Below, in pieces: positions 19,816 to 30,600 of a stretch of DNA of 64,000 nucleotides. A program made the position numbers and the translations under genes. The stretch is from Virgibacillus salexigens (GTDB lineage: Bacteria > Bacillota > Bacilli > Bacillales > Amphibacillaceae): contig NZ_BNEO01000004.1 of the NCBI RefSeq assembly GCF_014905415.1, forward strand, positions 186,001-250,000, written 5' to 3'. Position 1 is the stretch's first letter, and each line of letters begins with the position of its first letter. The notes under the pieces are model-generated. The model searched no databases and had not been told where the DNA came from. It saw nothing but the letters and a program-made list of their open reading frames with translations.

Positions 19816-21351
19816 GTGAATGTAAGTGATCAATTAAGTGAGACTGCTAAACAGTATCCGGAAAAGATAGCTTATGTATATCAAGGAAAAGAAACAAGCT
19901 ATGCTGAGTTGGATCGTGCTATCACGCAGTTTGCTTCTGGTTTGATGTCTTTAGGTTATCAAAAAGGTGACCATGTTGCTTTGATTGTCGGAAATAGTCC
20001 TTATTATATTGTTGGATTATACGGCGCGTTACGGCTTGGGTTAGTTGTCATTCCAATCAATCCGTTATATACATCAACTGAAATGAGCTATATTATTAAA
20101 AATGGAGATGTCAAAGCCATTATTACCATGGATAATTTACTTGAGAAATTTAAGACGATCAATGACCAATTTTCAAAGGTTAACCATTACATCGTTTGTG
20201 ATTCTCATTCTAATCAACAACCTGTTTCCTTTCTCCAAGAAAATTCAAAATCATTCACAGCGGTTTTAAAATTAGGATCTCCCCACTTTACCGGTCCAGT
20301 ATTAGAAGAGGATTCAATGGCAATTATTCTATACACATCAGGGACGACAGGAACACCTAAGGGTGCTATGCTTTCCCACAAGAACCTATACTCCAATGCT
20401 AAAGATACAGCAGATTATTTGCAGATAAACGAACATGATCGCGTTATTGCTGCGTTGCCAATGTTTCATGTGTTCTGTTTGACCGTATCGCTTAATGCGC
20501 CGTTAATGAACGGGGGAACAGTGCTTATCTTACCTAAGTTTTCTCCAACAGAAGTATTTAAAATAAGCAAACAGAATGAAGCAACCATTTTTGCTGGTGT
20601 GCCGACAATGTATAACTATTTATTGCGAGGTGGGAAGGCGAAAGTCGATTATTTTTCAAGTATTCGCTTGTGCATCTCTGGGGGCGCTTCTATGCCCGTT
20701 TCATTATTAAAAGCGTTTGAAGAAGCATTTCATGTTAAAGTTTCCGAAGGCTATGGATTATCAGAAGCTTCTCCTGTCACTTGTTTTAATCCGCTGGATC
20801 GTCCGCGAAAGCCAGGATCAATTGGATGTAGCATTTTAAATGTTGAAAATAAAGTCGTGGATGAGCTAGGTCAAGAAGTTCCTATTGGAGAAATAGGCGA
20901 ACTAATTGTGCGTGGACCAAATGTCATGTTGGGATACTATAAAATGCCAGAAGAAACAGCGGCTGCTTTAAAGGATGGTTGGCTTTATACTGGTGATATG
21001 GCTCGTATGGATGATGAAAACTATTTTTATATAGTAGATCGAAAAAAAGATATGGTTCTTGTCGGCGGGTATAATGTTTATCCACGTGAAGTAGAAGAGG
21101 TACTATATGCTCATCCGAATGTGACTGAAGTTGCGGTTATTGGTGTCCCAGATCCACAGACTGGTGAAGCGGTACATAGTTTTGTAGTCATCGATAAGCC
21201 CTCACTGACAGAAGAAGACTTAATTGAATATTGCCAAGCCCATTTAGTGAAATATAAAGTCCCTACGTCCATTGATTTCTTAGAGGAATTACCAAAAAAC
21301 ACAACAGGTAAGATTCTGCGTAAAAATTTAAGAGATAAAGTTCGCTATTAA
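19816..21351 (+). CDS. lcfB: Long-chain fatty-acid-CoA ligase (YhfL/LcfB-like)
   Basis: 511 residues of the AMP-binding superfamily. Forms acyl-CoA from fatty acid, ATP and CoA. ATP loop [11 protein letters not shown] near residue 158-168, the linker [19 protein letters not shown], and the C-terminal catalytic Lys in [13 protein letters not shown] chose GTG 19816 with GGGAGGA before it; the in-frame ATG at 19774 falls inside the FadR operator. Likely induced when long-chain acyl-CoA releases FadR. Confidence 0.9.
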   Translation: MNVSDQLSETAKQYPEKIAYVYQGKETSYAELDRAITQFASGLMSLGYQKGDHVALIVGNSPYYIVGLYGALRLGLVVIPINPLYTSTEMSYIIKNGDVKAIITMDNLLEKFKTINDQFSKVNHYIVCDSHSNQQPVSFLQENSKSFTAVLKLGSPHFTGPVLEEDSMAIILYTSGTTGTPKGAMLSHKNLYSNAKDTADYLQINEHDRVIAALPMFHVFCLTVSLNAPLMNGGTVLILPKFSPTEVFKISKQNEATIFAGVPTMYNYLLRGGKAKVDYFSSIRLCISGGASMPVSLLKAFEEAFHVKVSEGYGLSEASPVTCFNPLDRPRKPGSIGCSILNVENKVVDELGQEVPIGEIGELIVRGPNVMLGYYKMPEETAAALKDGWLYTGDMARMDDENYFYIVDRKKDMVLVGGYNVYPREVEEVLYAHPNVTEVAVIGVPDPQTGEAVHSFVVIDKPSLTEEDLIEYCQAHLVKYKVPTSIDFLEELPKNTTGKILRKNLRDKVRY

Positions 21352-21358
21352 CTTCCCT

Positions 21359-21396
21359 AAAGCTTTGAGGTATTAACTACACCTTAAAGCTTTTTT
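21359..21396 (+). terminator. Terminator after the acyl-CoA ligase
   Basis: AAAGCTTTGAGGT / ACCTTAAAGCTTTTTT imperfect stem and T run. Confidence 0.8.
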
Positions 21397-21453
21397 GTGT
21401 ATGAATAACATATTAATCCTGGGGGAGAATGAGTAGAAGAAGGAGGGATAAAA

Positions 21454-21609
21454 ATGGGCTTTGAATCTAACCGTTCAACAAAAGAACTAGATACATTTAC
21501 TTTGTTAAACCCGCAATTTGATGTATTCGAACATAAAGAAAGATTGTATAGCAGCGAAGGGGACGTCATAACGGAAAAAGAAAAAGACACTACATCATCT
21601 AATTTTTAG
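21454..21609 (+). CDS. Small hypothetical protein (51 aa)
   Basis: 51-residue ORF (MGFESNRSTKELD... ending SSNF) with a strong SD AAGGAGGGA five bases before the ATG. Very hydrophilic, acidic and lysine-rich at the C-terminus, with no membrane segment, cysteine or known motif. It lies between the acyl-CoA ligase terminator and comK, 95 bases ahead of comK, so it may share the comK promoter region. I do not recognise the family; the good SD and clean frame are the only evidence that it is real. Confidence 0.55.
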   Translation: MGFESNRSTKELDTFTLLNPQFDVFEHKERLYSSEGDVITEKEKDTTSSNF

Positions 21610-21704
21610 AAAATATAGATTTTATATTCCATTTTACCTATAAATTTGTTAAATTAGTAAATAAGCCACTTTCTTTTCTATTTTTATAGAAAGGATGAAA
21701 ATTT

Positions 21705-22235
21705 TTGATAAATCTTTATATGCAATCTCCAGAAGTTACTCCTCTAACCGTAGCACTTGTAGCTCAACGTAATTCTAGCAATAAACCAATTACTATGGTA
21801 TTGGAAGAAGAAGCAGAGTATCCTGTTAATTATTCTCCTAGTAAAATTGTTGATCATGCGTGCAAGTTTTTCGGTTCAAGTCTAAAAGGCAGGCAAGAAG
21901 GGACAAAAGACATTTGCGGCATCACCCATAAAGCTCCAATTACGATTGATCCAATTAGTGGTATGTATTTCTTCCCTACCACTTCTCCCACAAGCTCAAA
22001 TTGTTCATGGATTGCCCATTCCCATATTGATCAAGTTTTAAAAGCAGATAACTATGGTACAGAAATCCTATTTAAAAATGGAAAACGTATATTGATTGAT
22101 ATATCATATGGATCTGCTTTAAATCAGATTCAGCGAACAGCTCAATTTCGCTACTTGTTGGACAATCGGATTAAGTTTCTACAAAAGCAAATTGGGGGTC
22201 GGACTGCAGAGTTTTTCGCATCAATTCCCGAATAA
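21705..22235 (+). CDS. comK: Competence transcription factor ComK
   Basis: 176 residues. Conserved ComK core: IVDHACKFFGSSLKGRQEGT, then ITHKAPITIDP and FFPTTSPTSSNCSWI, SALNQIQRTAQFR. ComK binds paired AAAA-N5-TTTT boxes and activates DNA-uptake genes and itself. The best start is TTG 21705 after AAAGGATG; an ATG at 21720 is possible. The protein ends (AEFFASIPE) about where B. subtilis ComK carries its FMLYPK MecA-recognition motif, so the C-terminal tail is missing. Its last 65 bases overlap a convergent gene. An AAAA-N6-TTTT element at 21610-21623 is only a weak K-box candidate. Confidence 0.87.
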   Translation: MINLYMQSPEVTPLTVALVAQRNSSNKPITMVLEEEAEYPVNYSPSKIVDHACKFFGSSLKGRQEGTKDICGITHKAPITIDPISGMYFFPTTSPTSSNCSWIAHSHIDQVLKADNYGTEILFKNGKRILIDISYGSALNQIQRTAQFRYLLDNRIKFLQKQIGGRTAEFFASIPE

Positions 22236-22560
22236 TAAGCTGTACTTTTTTGCGAATAGCAGGATTAAAATAATTTCGTTTTTCTTCACGCCCTCGGCAA
22301 AGGAACAGATAAGAAGAAAAGGAATCATTTTTTTCTAAGGTAACTACTTTTAATTGCATGGTTTGCATTGTTTTGCGCAAGCTTCTTCGTTCATTTAATG
22401 CTTCTGTTTCCATTTTCTTTAACAGTTCCATATATGGCTCTTTTATTTTAAATCCTCCGTTTTGGATATGCTGGATATCTTGTTGTATCACGACCATGGC
22501 CATCGATAGAAATAGAAAACGTGAGGCAATGGTAAATTCCTCTTCATTTAGATAGCGCAT
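22171..22560 (-). CDS. yhjD: YhjD-like protein of unknown function
   Basis: 129 residues, mostly helical and charged: FLFLSMAMVVIQQDI, then FKIKEPYMELLKK, and SSYLFLCRGREEKRNYFNP followed by IRKKVQ. The pattern matches B. subtilis YhjD as I recall it, a spore-associated protein of unknown role encoded near comK and yhjE. SD AAGGAGGGA before the ATG at 22560. Its 3' end runs 65 bases into the convergent comK. Confidence 0.7.
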   Translation of the reverse strand: MRYLNEEEFTIASRFLFLSMAMVVIQQDIQHIQNGGFKIKEPYMELLKKMETEALNERRSLRKTMQTMQLKVVTLEKNDSFSSYLFLCRGREEKRNYFNPAIRKKVQLIIRELMRKTLQSDPQFAFVET

Positions 22561-22756
22561 GATAATTCCCTCCTTAAACAGAACATTTGTTCTTTATCTA
22601 GTATATGCTAAATCATATAAAATATTCAATAGACAAGGCTTAAAAATGAAAAGAAAGTGGCAAAATAGTGATATTACTATGCATATCTATTGGATTACAT
22701 TAAAATATACATATATCTAATATCTTGATCTTTTACATATTGAGGAGATTTACTGC

Positions 22757-23413
22757 ATGTTTTTATTAGACGTTCAACTATCAGATTGGAAAACGATGAT
22801 TGAAAATGACACTTTTGATGAATATATCATGCAATTACTAAATAACTATGAGAATCTAGGACCGCTTCCAGGGATATTGTTACCGTTTGTGGAAGCATTT
22901 CTGCCATTTCTCCCACTGGTTGTATTTGTATTTGCGAATGCGGCTGCTTATGGACTAATGGAGGGATTTTTATTATCTTGGTTAGGAGCTGGACTTGGAG
23001 CTATCCTTGTTTTTCTAGTTATTCGTAAGCTTGGTAATAGGAAAGTGTTTAGAGCGGTTCGGGAAAATAAACAAGTGAAGAGAGTAACTAGCTGGTTAGA
23101 GAGACATGGTTTTGGACCCTTATTTTTGCTTATGTGCTTTCCATTTTCTCCATCGGCAGTGATTAATGTTGTTGCTGGTTTATCAAAGGTAAGCACGCAA
23201 CAGTTTATATTGGCTGTGATCATGGGGAAATCAGTAATGATTTTTTCAATTGCTTATGTAGGTTCAAGTATTATGGAGTTCGCCAAAAATCCAGTTAAGA
23301 CGATTGTAGTTGGTGGATGTATTGTCTTATTTTGGATGATTGGTAAATATATTGAAAAACGGTTGCAAAAAAAGGCGCTGTTAAAGGATAAAATGGGCTC
23401 TGAGAACGATTAA
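22757..23413 (+). CDS. yhjE: TVP38/TMEM64 family membrane protein (YhjE-like)
   Basis: 218-residue VTT-domain membrane protein with about five hydrophobic segments and the family core (LPLVVFVFANAAAYG, FLLSWLGAGLGA, MCFPFSPSAVINVVAGLS). VTT proteins relate to DedA and lipid scramblases; function here is unknown. SD TTGAGGAGA precedes the ATG. The signal peptidase gene follows after 55 bases, the same pair as yhjE-sipV in B. subtilis, so probably one operon. Confidence 0.85.
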   Translation: MFLLDVQLSDWKTMIENDTFDEYIMQLLNNYENLGPLPGILLPFVEAFLPFLPLVVFVFANAAAYGLMEGFLLSWLGAGLGAILVFLVIRKLGNRKVFRAVRENKQVKRVTSWLERHGFGPLFLLMCFPFSPSAVINVVAGLSKVSTQQFILAVIMGKSVMIFSIAYVGSSIMEFAKNPVKTIVVGGCIVLFWMIGKYIEKRLQKKALLKDKMGSEND

Positions 23414-23424
23414 GACGGGATAAA

Positions 23425-23456
23425 CCAGGGTAAGATGTTAAGAGAACTTACTCTGG
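23425..23456 (+). promoter_or_regulatory. Hairpin overlapping the signal peptidase ribosome binding site
   Basis: Arms CCAGGGTAAG (23425-23434) and CTTACTCTGG (23447-23456) give 10 pairs (one G-T) around a 12-base loop; the right arm covers the first GG of the SD GGAGG (23455-23459). No T run, so not a terminator. Confidence 0.45.
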
Positions 23457-23468
23457 AGGAAGATGAAC

Positions 23469-24023
23469 ATGAAGAAAATAAAATATCGGAAAGTGGTTCC
23501 AGTTATTTTACTTGGAGTCATTCTTGCAATTGTATTCCGTACAGCTATATTTGCAAGCTATGTGGTAGATGGAGAATCGATGGAACCGACATTAAATGAT
23601 GGTAATTTGCTAATGGTTAATAAAGTAGTATATGATTTAGCAGATGTTGATCGTTTTGATGTCATTGTGTTTCATGCGAATAAACAAGAAGACTATGTTA
23701 AGCGAGTTATTGGAATACCAGGTGATGAAATAGAATATAGAGACGATAAATTATATATCAATGGGAAATATGTAGAGGAAGAATTTCTAAATGATTATGC
23801 AAAAGCGACAACTGGAGAAAAACCATATACAGAGAATTTCAATTTAAAAGAGGTTACTGGTAAAAAAACCGTGCCGAATGGAAAGCTATTCGTAATGGGC
23901 GATAATCGCGGAGATAGTTTAGATAGCAGGTCTTTTGGTTTTATCTCACAGACACAGCTCGTTGGCAAAGTAGATGTGAAGTATTGGCCGCTTTCACAAG
24001 CAAGTTTAAGCCTTGGCAAATAG
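23469..24023 (+). CDS. sipV: Type I signal peptidase
   Basis: 184 residues. Membrane-anchored serine protease that cleaves secretory signal peptides. One N-terminal membrane segment, catalytic Ser in DGESMEPTL, catalytic Lys in DYVKRVIGIPGD, then GDNRGDSLDSRSFG box. GGAGG lies only three bases from the ATG at 23463 but nine from that at 23469, so I take 23469. Paralogues SipS/T/U/V are hard to tell apart; the symbol rests on position after a yhjE-like gene. Confidence 0.9.
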   Translation: MKKIKYRKVVPVILLGVILAIVFRTAIFASYVVDGESMEPTLNDGNLLMVNKVVYDLADVDRFDVIVFHANKQEDYVKRVIGIPGDEIEYRDDKLYINGKYVEEEFLNDYAKATTGEKPYTENFNLKEVTGKKTVPNGKLFVMGDNRGDSLDSRSFGFISQTQLVGKVDVKYWPLSQASLSLGK

Positions 24024-24030
24024 TTATGTA

Positions 24031-24073
24031 GAAGCTCTTATCTTTGATAAAATAAAAGATAAGAGCTTCTTTA
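24031..24073 (+). terminator. Terminator after the signal peptidase gene
   Basis: Stem GAAGCTCTTATCTTT / AAAGATAAGAGCTTC followed by TTT. Confidence 0.8.
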
Positions 24074-24127
24074 TGCAGTAAATATATCTTATTAATAATT
24101 GTTTAATAACTGAATGGAGGAAACAGA

Positions 24128-27100
24128 ATGGGACTCCGTTTTATTACAGGACGAGCAGGAACGGGGAAGAGTGGTCGTTCCTTAGACGAAATAAAAGCAA
24201 AACTACTGGAGGATCCACAAGGTCCACCAATTTTTTATATTGTACCAGATCAGATGACATTTCAACAGGAGTATACCCTGTTTAATAATAGTGAGATTAC
24301 CGGAAGTATTCGCGCACAAGTTGCAAGTTTCTCTCGATTAGCTTGGAGAGTACTGCAGGAAACAGGTGGGGGAACGAAACAATTTATTAGTACCATCGGA
24401 ATCCAAATGATGCTTCGTAAGATAATTGAAGAAAAGCAGGGAGATTGGCGTGTATTTCAAAAAGCGATGGAGAAACAAGGATTTCTCCAGCAGCTGGAAA
24501 CGATGATAACTGAGTTTAAACGTTATACAATCACCCCTGAGACGTTGCATATGCAAATTGAAGAAATTGAGCACTATGTACATAAAGAACCTGGGGAAGT
24601 AGGTCTGGTAAATAAGCTAGAAGATTTAGTCTATATATATGAAAAGCTATTATTTGCCTTGCAAGGGAAATATATAGATGGAGAAGATCAACTGCAATTA
24701 TTAGCAGATAAAATCCCAGCGTCTTCTTTATTAAGTGAAGCCGAAATTTACTTCGATGGTTTTCACCGTTTTACACCAACAGAAATGATGGTAGTAGAAG
24801 CGCTTATGAAAAAATGTAAAACGGTCACGGTAGCTTTAACAGTGGAAAAGCCAGAAGAATACGAGGCTTCTGAATTAGATTTATTTTATCAAACAACCGA
24901 GACATATTTTATGCTGAAACAGACAGCAGAAGTAAATCAAGTGAATATTGAAGCGAATATTGAATTAGATCCGGAAAATGGGAGGTTTCGAGATCGCCCT
25001 CATTTTGCTCATTTAGAACGGAATTTTGATATTCGCCCTGTACCGGAATATCGCGGAGAGGTTCCTTTACAAATTGCTGAAGCTGTCCACCCTCGTGCGG
25101 AGGTCGAAGGAGCTGCACAGGAAATTACTCGGCTTGTTCGTGATGAAGGCTATAGATATCAGGATATCGCAGTTTTTATTCGACAAACGGATACGTACCA
25201 TGATTTGATTACAACCATTTTTAGTGATTACGAAATTCCGGTATTTATTGATGAAAAGCGTACCATGTTGAACCATGCATTAATTGAATTTATCCGATCA
25301 GTGCTAGATATAGTGGAAGGCAATTGGCGTTATGATGCTGTTTTTCGTGTATTAAAAACAGGTTTTATTCCCATTCAGAATAACGAATATCCATTAACTG
25401 CAGATGCCATTGATGAGCTAGAGAATTATGTCTTAGAATATGGTATTCGCTCACGAGAGCGCTGGCTTAGTGATGAAGAGTGGGTGTTTCAGCGATTTCG
25501 TGGTTTTGAACAATCAGCACAAACCGATGCAGAGAAAACAGCACAAATAAGAATAAATCAATATCGTAAACAAGTTGTACAGGCATTAGGATCATTTGAT
25601 AACAGGATTAGACAAGCGAATACGATTCAAGAAAAATGTGAAGTTATTTACTTATTATTAGAAGAGTTACAAGTTCCGGCCCGTTTGGAACAAATGCGTG
25701 CAGATTTCGATGAAAATAATGAGCTAGAAAAAGGGAGAGAACAGGAGCAAGTTTGGGAAGCTGTAATCCAATTGTTTGATGAAATGGTTGAAATGGCTGG
25801 AGATGAAACAATATCCCTAACAACATTCCGAAAAACATTGGATGCCGGGTTTGAAACATTAACATTTGCGCATGTACCTCCTAGTATTGATCATGTGATT
25901 GTTGGTTCTATCGATCGTTCACGTATAAGTGGAATTGCTTGCGCATTTCTTCTCGGAGTTAACGAAGGAGTATGGCCAATGAAACCTGCTTCAGACGGAC
26001 TCATTAATGAACATGAAAGAGAAATATTGGCAGGTCACGGTCTGCAATTAGCAGAAAGTAGTAGACGACAGCTTCTAGACGATTGGTTCTACATGTATAT
26101 TGCCTTTACAGTGCCAAGAGATAGATTATGGATTAGCTATGCTCTTAGTGATGAAGAAGGCAAAACAAAAATGCCATCTCAGTTAATCAAACGAATGGAA
26201 GACTTATTCCCAAGTTGCAGTAATCATCTATTTTTGCAAGATCCAGATGAATTATTGGATGCAGATCGGTTTATTACAACGCCTACGAAAACGAGGGCAG
26301 CCTTAACTGCTCAATTAGCAAGGCATCGCAAAGGCTATCCAGTTAAATCCATTTGGTGGTATGTTCTGAATTGGTATATTGAGCATGATCCGAAGTATCA
26401 TACAACTTATCAAGTATTACAAAGCTTATATTACAAAAATTTACCTATCAATCTATCAGAAGAAACGGTTGAAGAGCTTTATCCTAAACAGGTGAGAGCA
26501 AGTGTTTCTCGTCTGGAAACCTATTACCGCTGTTCTTATCAGCATTTTGCTAAATATAGTTTAGGACTGGAAGAGCGCAGAACATATAAATTAGATGCTC
26601 CAGATATTGGACAATTATTCCATGAGGCATTAAAAACAATTACGGAATGGATTCAATCAGACGGAAAAGATTATGCACAATTAAACCAGACGGATGCAAA
26701 TAACTATGCATCTAAAGCAGTGAAATCCTTAGCGCCGGTTTTACAACATCAAATATTACACAGTTCAAACCGATATAAATACATTCAACAAAAATTGGAA
26801 GAAGTAATTGCACGTGCTGCCTTTGTACTTAGCGAGCAAGCCAGGCAAAGTAATTTCTCACCAGTTGGCTTGGAACTGGGATTTGGACAAAACCAAAAAC
26901 TACCGCCATTAACAATTCCATTAGACAATGGGTTCGAATTAATGCTGCGTGGACGGATAGATCGAGTTGATCGTGCCTTAAAAGACGACTCCTTGTTCCT
27001 TCGAATTATTGATTATAAATCAAGTGCAAAAGGACTGAATCTAATCGAAGTTTATTATGGATTAGCATTACAGATGCTTACGTATTTAGATGTAGTGTTA

Positions 27101-27625
27101 ACTCATTCTGAAAACTGGTTAGGTGTAAAGGCCACACCAGCTGGAGTCTTATATTTCCACGTGCACAACCCAATGATAGCTGGAAAAGAAAAAATGGATG
27201 ATGTCACGATTCAAGAAGAATTGTTTAAAAAGTATAAGATGCAGGGATTGTTATTATCTGATGAAGAGATTGTCAGATGGATGGATACAGCATTAGATTC
27301 TGGATCAAGCCAAATTGTACCTGCTGGTGTGAAGAAAAAAGGAGGATTCTATAGTTATTCAAAAATTGCAGATGAGCAAACCTTTGCAAGTTTACAAAGC
27401 CATATGCATCAGCTGATGGCAGGAGCAGGAATGGATATTACTAACGGAGGAGTCCATTTAAATCCATATCAATATAAACAGCACGTAGCTTGCACATATT
27501 GTCCGTTTCATTCCGTTTGCCAATTTGATCCAGATTTGATAACGAATGATTATCGAAAGTTAACGGATATGAAAGAAGAAGAGATATTACAGTATTTACG
27601 AGAAGAGGAGGGGAACGGATGGTAA
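24128..27625 (+). CDS. addB: AddB subunit of the AddAB helicase-nuclease
   Basis: 1165 residues. With AddA it processes double-strand breaks and recognises Chi. N-terminal Walker A GRAGTGKS near residue 8-15; a C-terminal RecB-type nuclease domain with RIIDYKSS; and four iron-sulfur cysteines C802, C1122, C1125 and C1131, spaced as in B. subtilis AddB. SD TGGAGGAA before the ATG. The last bases overlap the addA start, so the subunits are translationally coupled. No defect seen. Confidence 0.97.
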   Translation: MGLRFITGRAGTGKSGRSLDEIKAKLLEDPQGPPIFYIVPDQMTFQQEYTLFNNSEITGSIRAQVASFSRLAWRVLQETGGGTKQFISTIGIQMMLRKIIEEKQGDWRVFQKAMEKQGFLQQLETMITEFKRYTITPETLHMQIEEIEHYVHKEPGEVGLVNKLEDLVYIYEKLLFALQGKYIDGEDQLQLLADKIPASSLLSEAEIYFDGFHRFTPTEMMVVEALMKKCKTVTVALTVEKPEEYEASELDLFYQTTETYFMLKQTAEVNQVNIEANIELDPENGRFRDRPHFAHLERNFDIRPVPEYRGEVPLQIAEAVHPRAEVEGAAQEITRLVRDEGYRYQDIAVFIRQTDTYHDLITTIFSDYEIPVFIDEKRTMLNHALIEFIRSVLDIVEGNWRYDAVFRVLKTGFIPIQNNEYPLTADAIDELENYVLEYGIRSRERWLSDEEWVFQRFRGFEQSAQTDAEKTAQIRINQYRKQVVQALGSFDNRIRQANTIQEKCEVIYLLLEELQVPARLEQMRADFDENNELEKGREQEQVWEAVIQLFDEMVEMAGDETISLTTFRKTLDAGFETLTFAHVPPSIDHVIVGSIDRSRISGIACAFLLGVNEGVWPMKPASDGLINEHEREILAGHGLQLAESSRRQLLDDWFYMYIAFTVPRDRLWISYALSDEEGKTKMPSQLIKRMEDLFPSCSNHLFLQDPDELLDADRFITTPTKTRAALTAQLARHRKGYPVKSIWWYVLNWYIEHDPKYHTTYQVLQSLYYKNLPINLSEETVEELYPKQVRASVSRLETYYRCSYQHFAKYSLGLEERRTYKLDAPDIGQLFHEALKTITEWIQSDGKDYAQLNQTDANNYASKAVKSLAPVLQHQILHSSNRYKYIQQKLEEVIARAAFVLSEQARQSNFSPVGLELGFGQNQKLPPLTIPLDNGFELMLRGRIDRVDRALKDDSLFLRIIDYKSSAKGLNLIEVYYGLALQMLTYLDVVLTHSENWLGVKATPAGVLYFHVHNPMIAGKEKMDDVTIQEELFKKYKMQGLLLSDEEIVRWMDTALDSGSSQIVPAGVKKKGGFYSYSKIADEQTFASLQSHMHQLMAGAGMDITNGGVHLNPYQYKQHVACTYCPFHSVCQFDPDLITNDYRKLTDMKEEEILQYLREEEGNGW

Positions 27626-30600
27626 ATTGGACAAAGGAGCAAGAGGAAGCAATTTATACTAGTGGAAGTGATGTGCTCGTAGCGGCAGCAGCGGGATCCG
27701 GAAAAACGGCAGTCTTGGTAGAGCGGATTATTCAAAAGTTATTAGATAAAGATCATCCAGTAGATATTGATTCCTTACTTGTTGTTACCTTTACGAACGC
27801 TGCTGCACAGGAAATGCGAAATCGAGTTGGTACAGCTTTAGAAAAAGCTTTGGCAAATGATCCTTCTTCCCTTCATTTGAAAAAGCAATTATCTTTATTG
27901 CAGCGTGCTTCGATTTCAACCTTACATTCATTCTGTTTAGATGTAGTAAAACAATATGCTTATCTATTAGATATCGATCCAGCTTTTCGAATTGCAAATG
28001 ATATGGAAGCTGATTTAATTAAGCAGGAAGTAATGGATGAATTATTTGAGAATTGGTATGGTTCGCAAGGAGAAGAGCAGGAATTATTCTTCCAAGTCGT
28101 TGATCGCTTCTCTAGTGACCGAAGTGATGCAGAAGTAGAGGATTTAATTCTTTCCCTTTATTCATTTGCTGTACAGAATCCATGGCCTGATCAATGGCTT
28201 GACCAATTAGCTGAAGCGTATTATATACCGGAAGACTATCAACAAGAGGATTTATTTTGGTTAGACATTTTAAAGCGGGAAGTTCAACATAAGTTTGAAG
28301 CGATTCAACAAGAAATGGCAATGGCATGGAACATTGCAAAGGAAAATGATGGCCCTTATCAATATGTGGAAACCGTTGAAAATGATATGCATTTATTACA
28401 GCAGGCATTGGATGCGGTTCATGACTGGAATCAATTACATGAGATGATGAATAGTCTCGCTTTTGGAAAGCTTCCTAGTAAAAAGTCTGATGTCAATGAA
28501 GATAAAAAAAAGCAGGTTCAAAAGCTACGAAACAATTATAAAAAACGCTGGAATGATATGAAACAAGAATGGTTTAGCCGAGATTTAACTAGCCATGTAG
28601 AAGATATGCAGGAAATGACACCGGTTATTAAAAAATTAGTTGAGCTGGTTAAGGAATTCAAACAGCACTTTATTGACGAGAAACGTGAGCGAGCCATGGT
28701 CGACTTTACGGATTTGGAACATTACTGTCTTCAACTATTAATTGATGAAACAAATGGTTTTGATTTCAAGTCGCCTGTACCGTCAAAAGTTGCTAAAGGC
28801 TTCCAGCAGCAGTTCTCTGAGTTATTGATCGATGAATATCAGGATACCAACCTAGTTCAAGAGACAATTCTCCAATTGATCAGTGACCAGGTTGGTTCGG
28901 GGAATCGGTTCATGGTAGGGGATGTAAAACAAAGTATATATCGATTTCGTCATGCAGAACCAACGTTATTTATAGGAAAATACAAAAGGTTTCAACAGAT
29001 GAATCATCCTGGGAAACGAATTGATTTAGCTCGTAATTTTCGTAGCAGAGCACCCGTTTTAACTGGTACTAATTATATATTTAGACAAATTTTAGATGAA
29101 ACACTGGGTGAAATTAGTTATGACGAAAATGCGGAGCTGATTTATGGGAATAAGATGTATGATGAATTACCCTATTCTGAACCAAATCCAGAATTATTGA
29201 TTATTGATCGAGATAGTGAAGAACAAGAGACGCTAGAGGAAGAGGACTTTCGAGATTTAGAAAAAGCAGAATTGGAAGCTAGGGCATATGCAGATAAGAT
29301 TAAAAAGTGGATTGGACAGAAAGGAGATGCGCCATTACAAGTTGTCGATAAGGAAACACAAATGCAGCGAGATATGCAATATCGCGATGTTGTCATTTTA
29401 TTACGCTCGATGACATGGGCACCTGCAATTAGTGATGAATTAAAGAAACAAGGAATTCCTGTTTATGCCGAGTTAACTTCAGGTTACTTCGAAGCAATTG
29501 AAGTAAAAGTCATGATAAGTCTATTGAAAGTCGTGGATAACCCAAGACAAGATATTCCGCTGGCCTCTGTACTGCGATCCCCAATTGTAGGGTTAAATGA
29601 GGAGGAATTAGCTGCTATTCGACTTGCTGGTAAAAATTTTGCTTTTTATGATGCGTTAAAGGAATACGTTAAACAACATATAAATACAACGGCTGAAAAA
29701 ATACAACGGTTTATAGATAAACGAGAAACGTATCGAATCTCCTCTAGACAAGGGGCGTTGTCGGAACTGATTTGGCAAATTTATAGAGAGACTGGGTACT
29801 ATGATTTTGTTGGAGGGATGCCAGGCGGGAGGCAGCGTCAAGCTAATTTACGAGCACTTTATGATCGAGCAAGAACGTATGAAACAACTTCATTCCGTGG
29901 GTTATTCCGCTTCCTTCGGTTTATTGAACGAATGGAAGAAAGAGGAGATGATCTTGGGGCAGCACGTGCCTTAAGTGAGCAGGAGGATGTCGTACGAATT
30001 ATGACGATTCATAAAAGTAAGGGCCTAGAATTTCCAGTCGTCCTGTTAGGGGGAATGGACAAACAATTTAATCTCATGGATCTCAATCAGAAGTATTTAC
30101 TACACAAAGATTACGGATTTGCTAGTAAATATATTGATCCAGTTAAACGAATTACCTATCCGACGCTTTTCTATCATGCCTTAAAAAGGGAAAAATTACG
30201 CGAGCAGTTAGCTGAGGAAATGCGTGTCCTGTATGTTGCTTTAACTCGTGCTAAGGAAAAGCTGGTTATGGTCGGGAATGTTGCTTCATTCACAAAAAAA
30301 ATTGACAAATGGGAAAAAATTCGTGACCATCAAGAATGGGTTCTTCCCGCTTATTTTCGAATGGAGTCCAAAACATATCTTGACTGGGTTGGCCCTGCAT
30401 TGCTTCGTCATCGTGAAAATCAGTTGCTTCGAACAGATGAATTCCAGGAAATAATTAGTTCTGCAGTACAACATGATTCTTCACATTGGGATGTAACGCT
30501 TATTCATGGAAGCGAATTGGTAAATACCGATCAGTTACAAGAACATGAAGATGAACAATTATTCAACCATATCTCTACATGGCAGCCAATGGAGGGACTA

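Noticed and set aside
21610-21623. AAAA-N6-TTTT element as a ComK box
   Set aside because: Spacing is 6 rather than 5 and no second box at a proper distance is evident; in such AT-rich DNA it may be chance.
22358-22555. 65-aa plus-strand ORF
   Set aside because: Antisense to the yhjD-like gene, which has the SD and family pattern.
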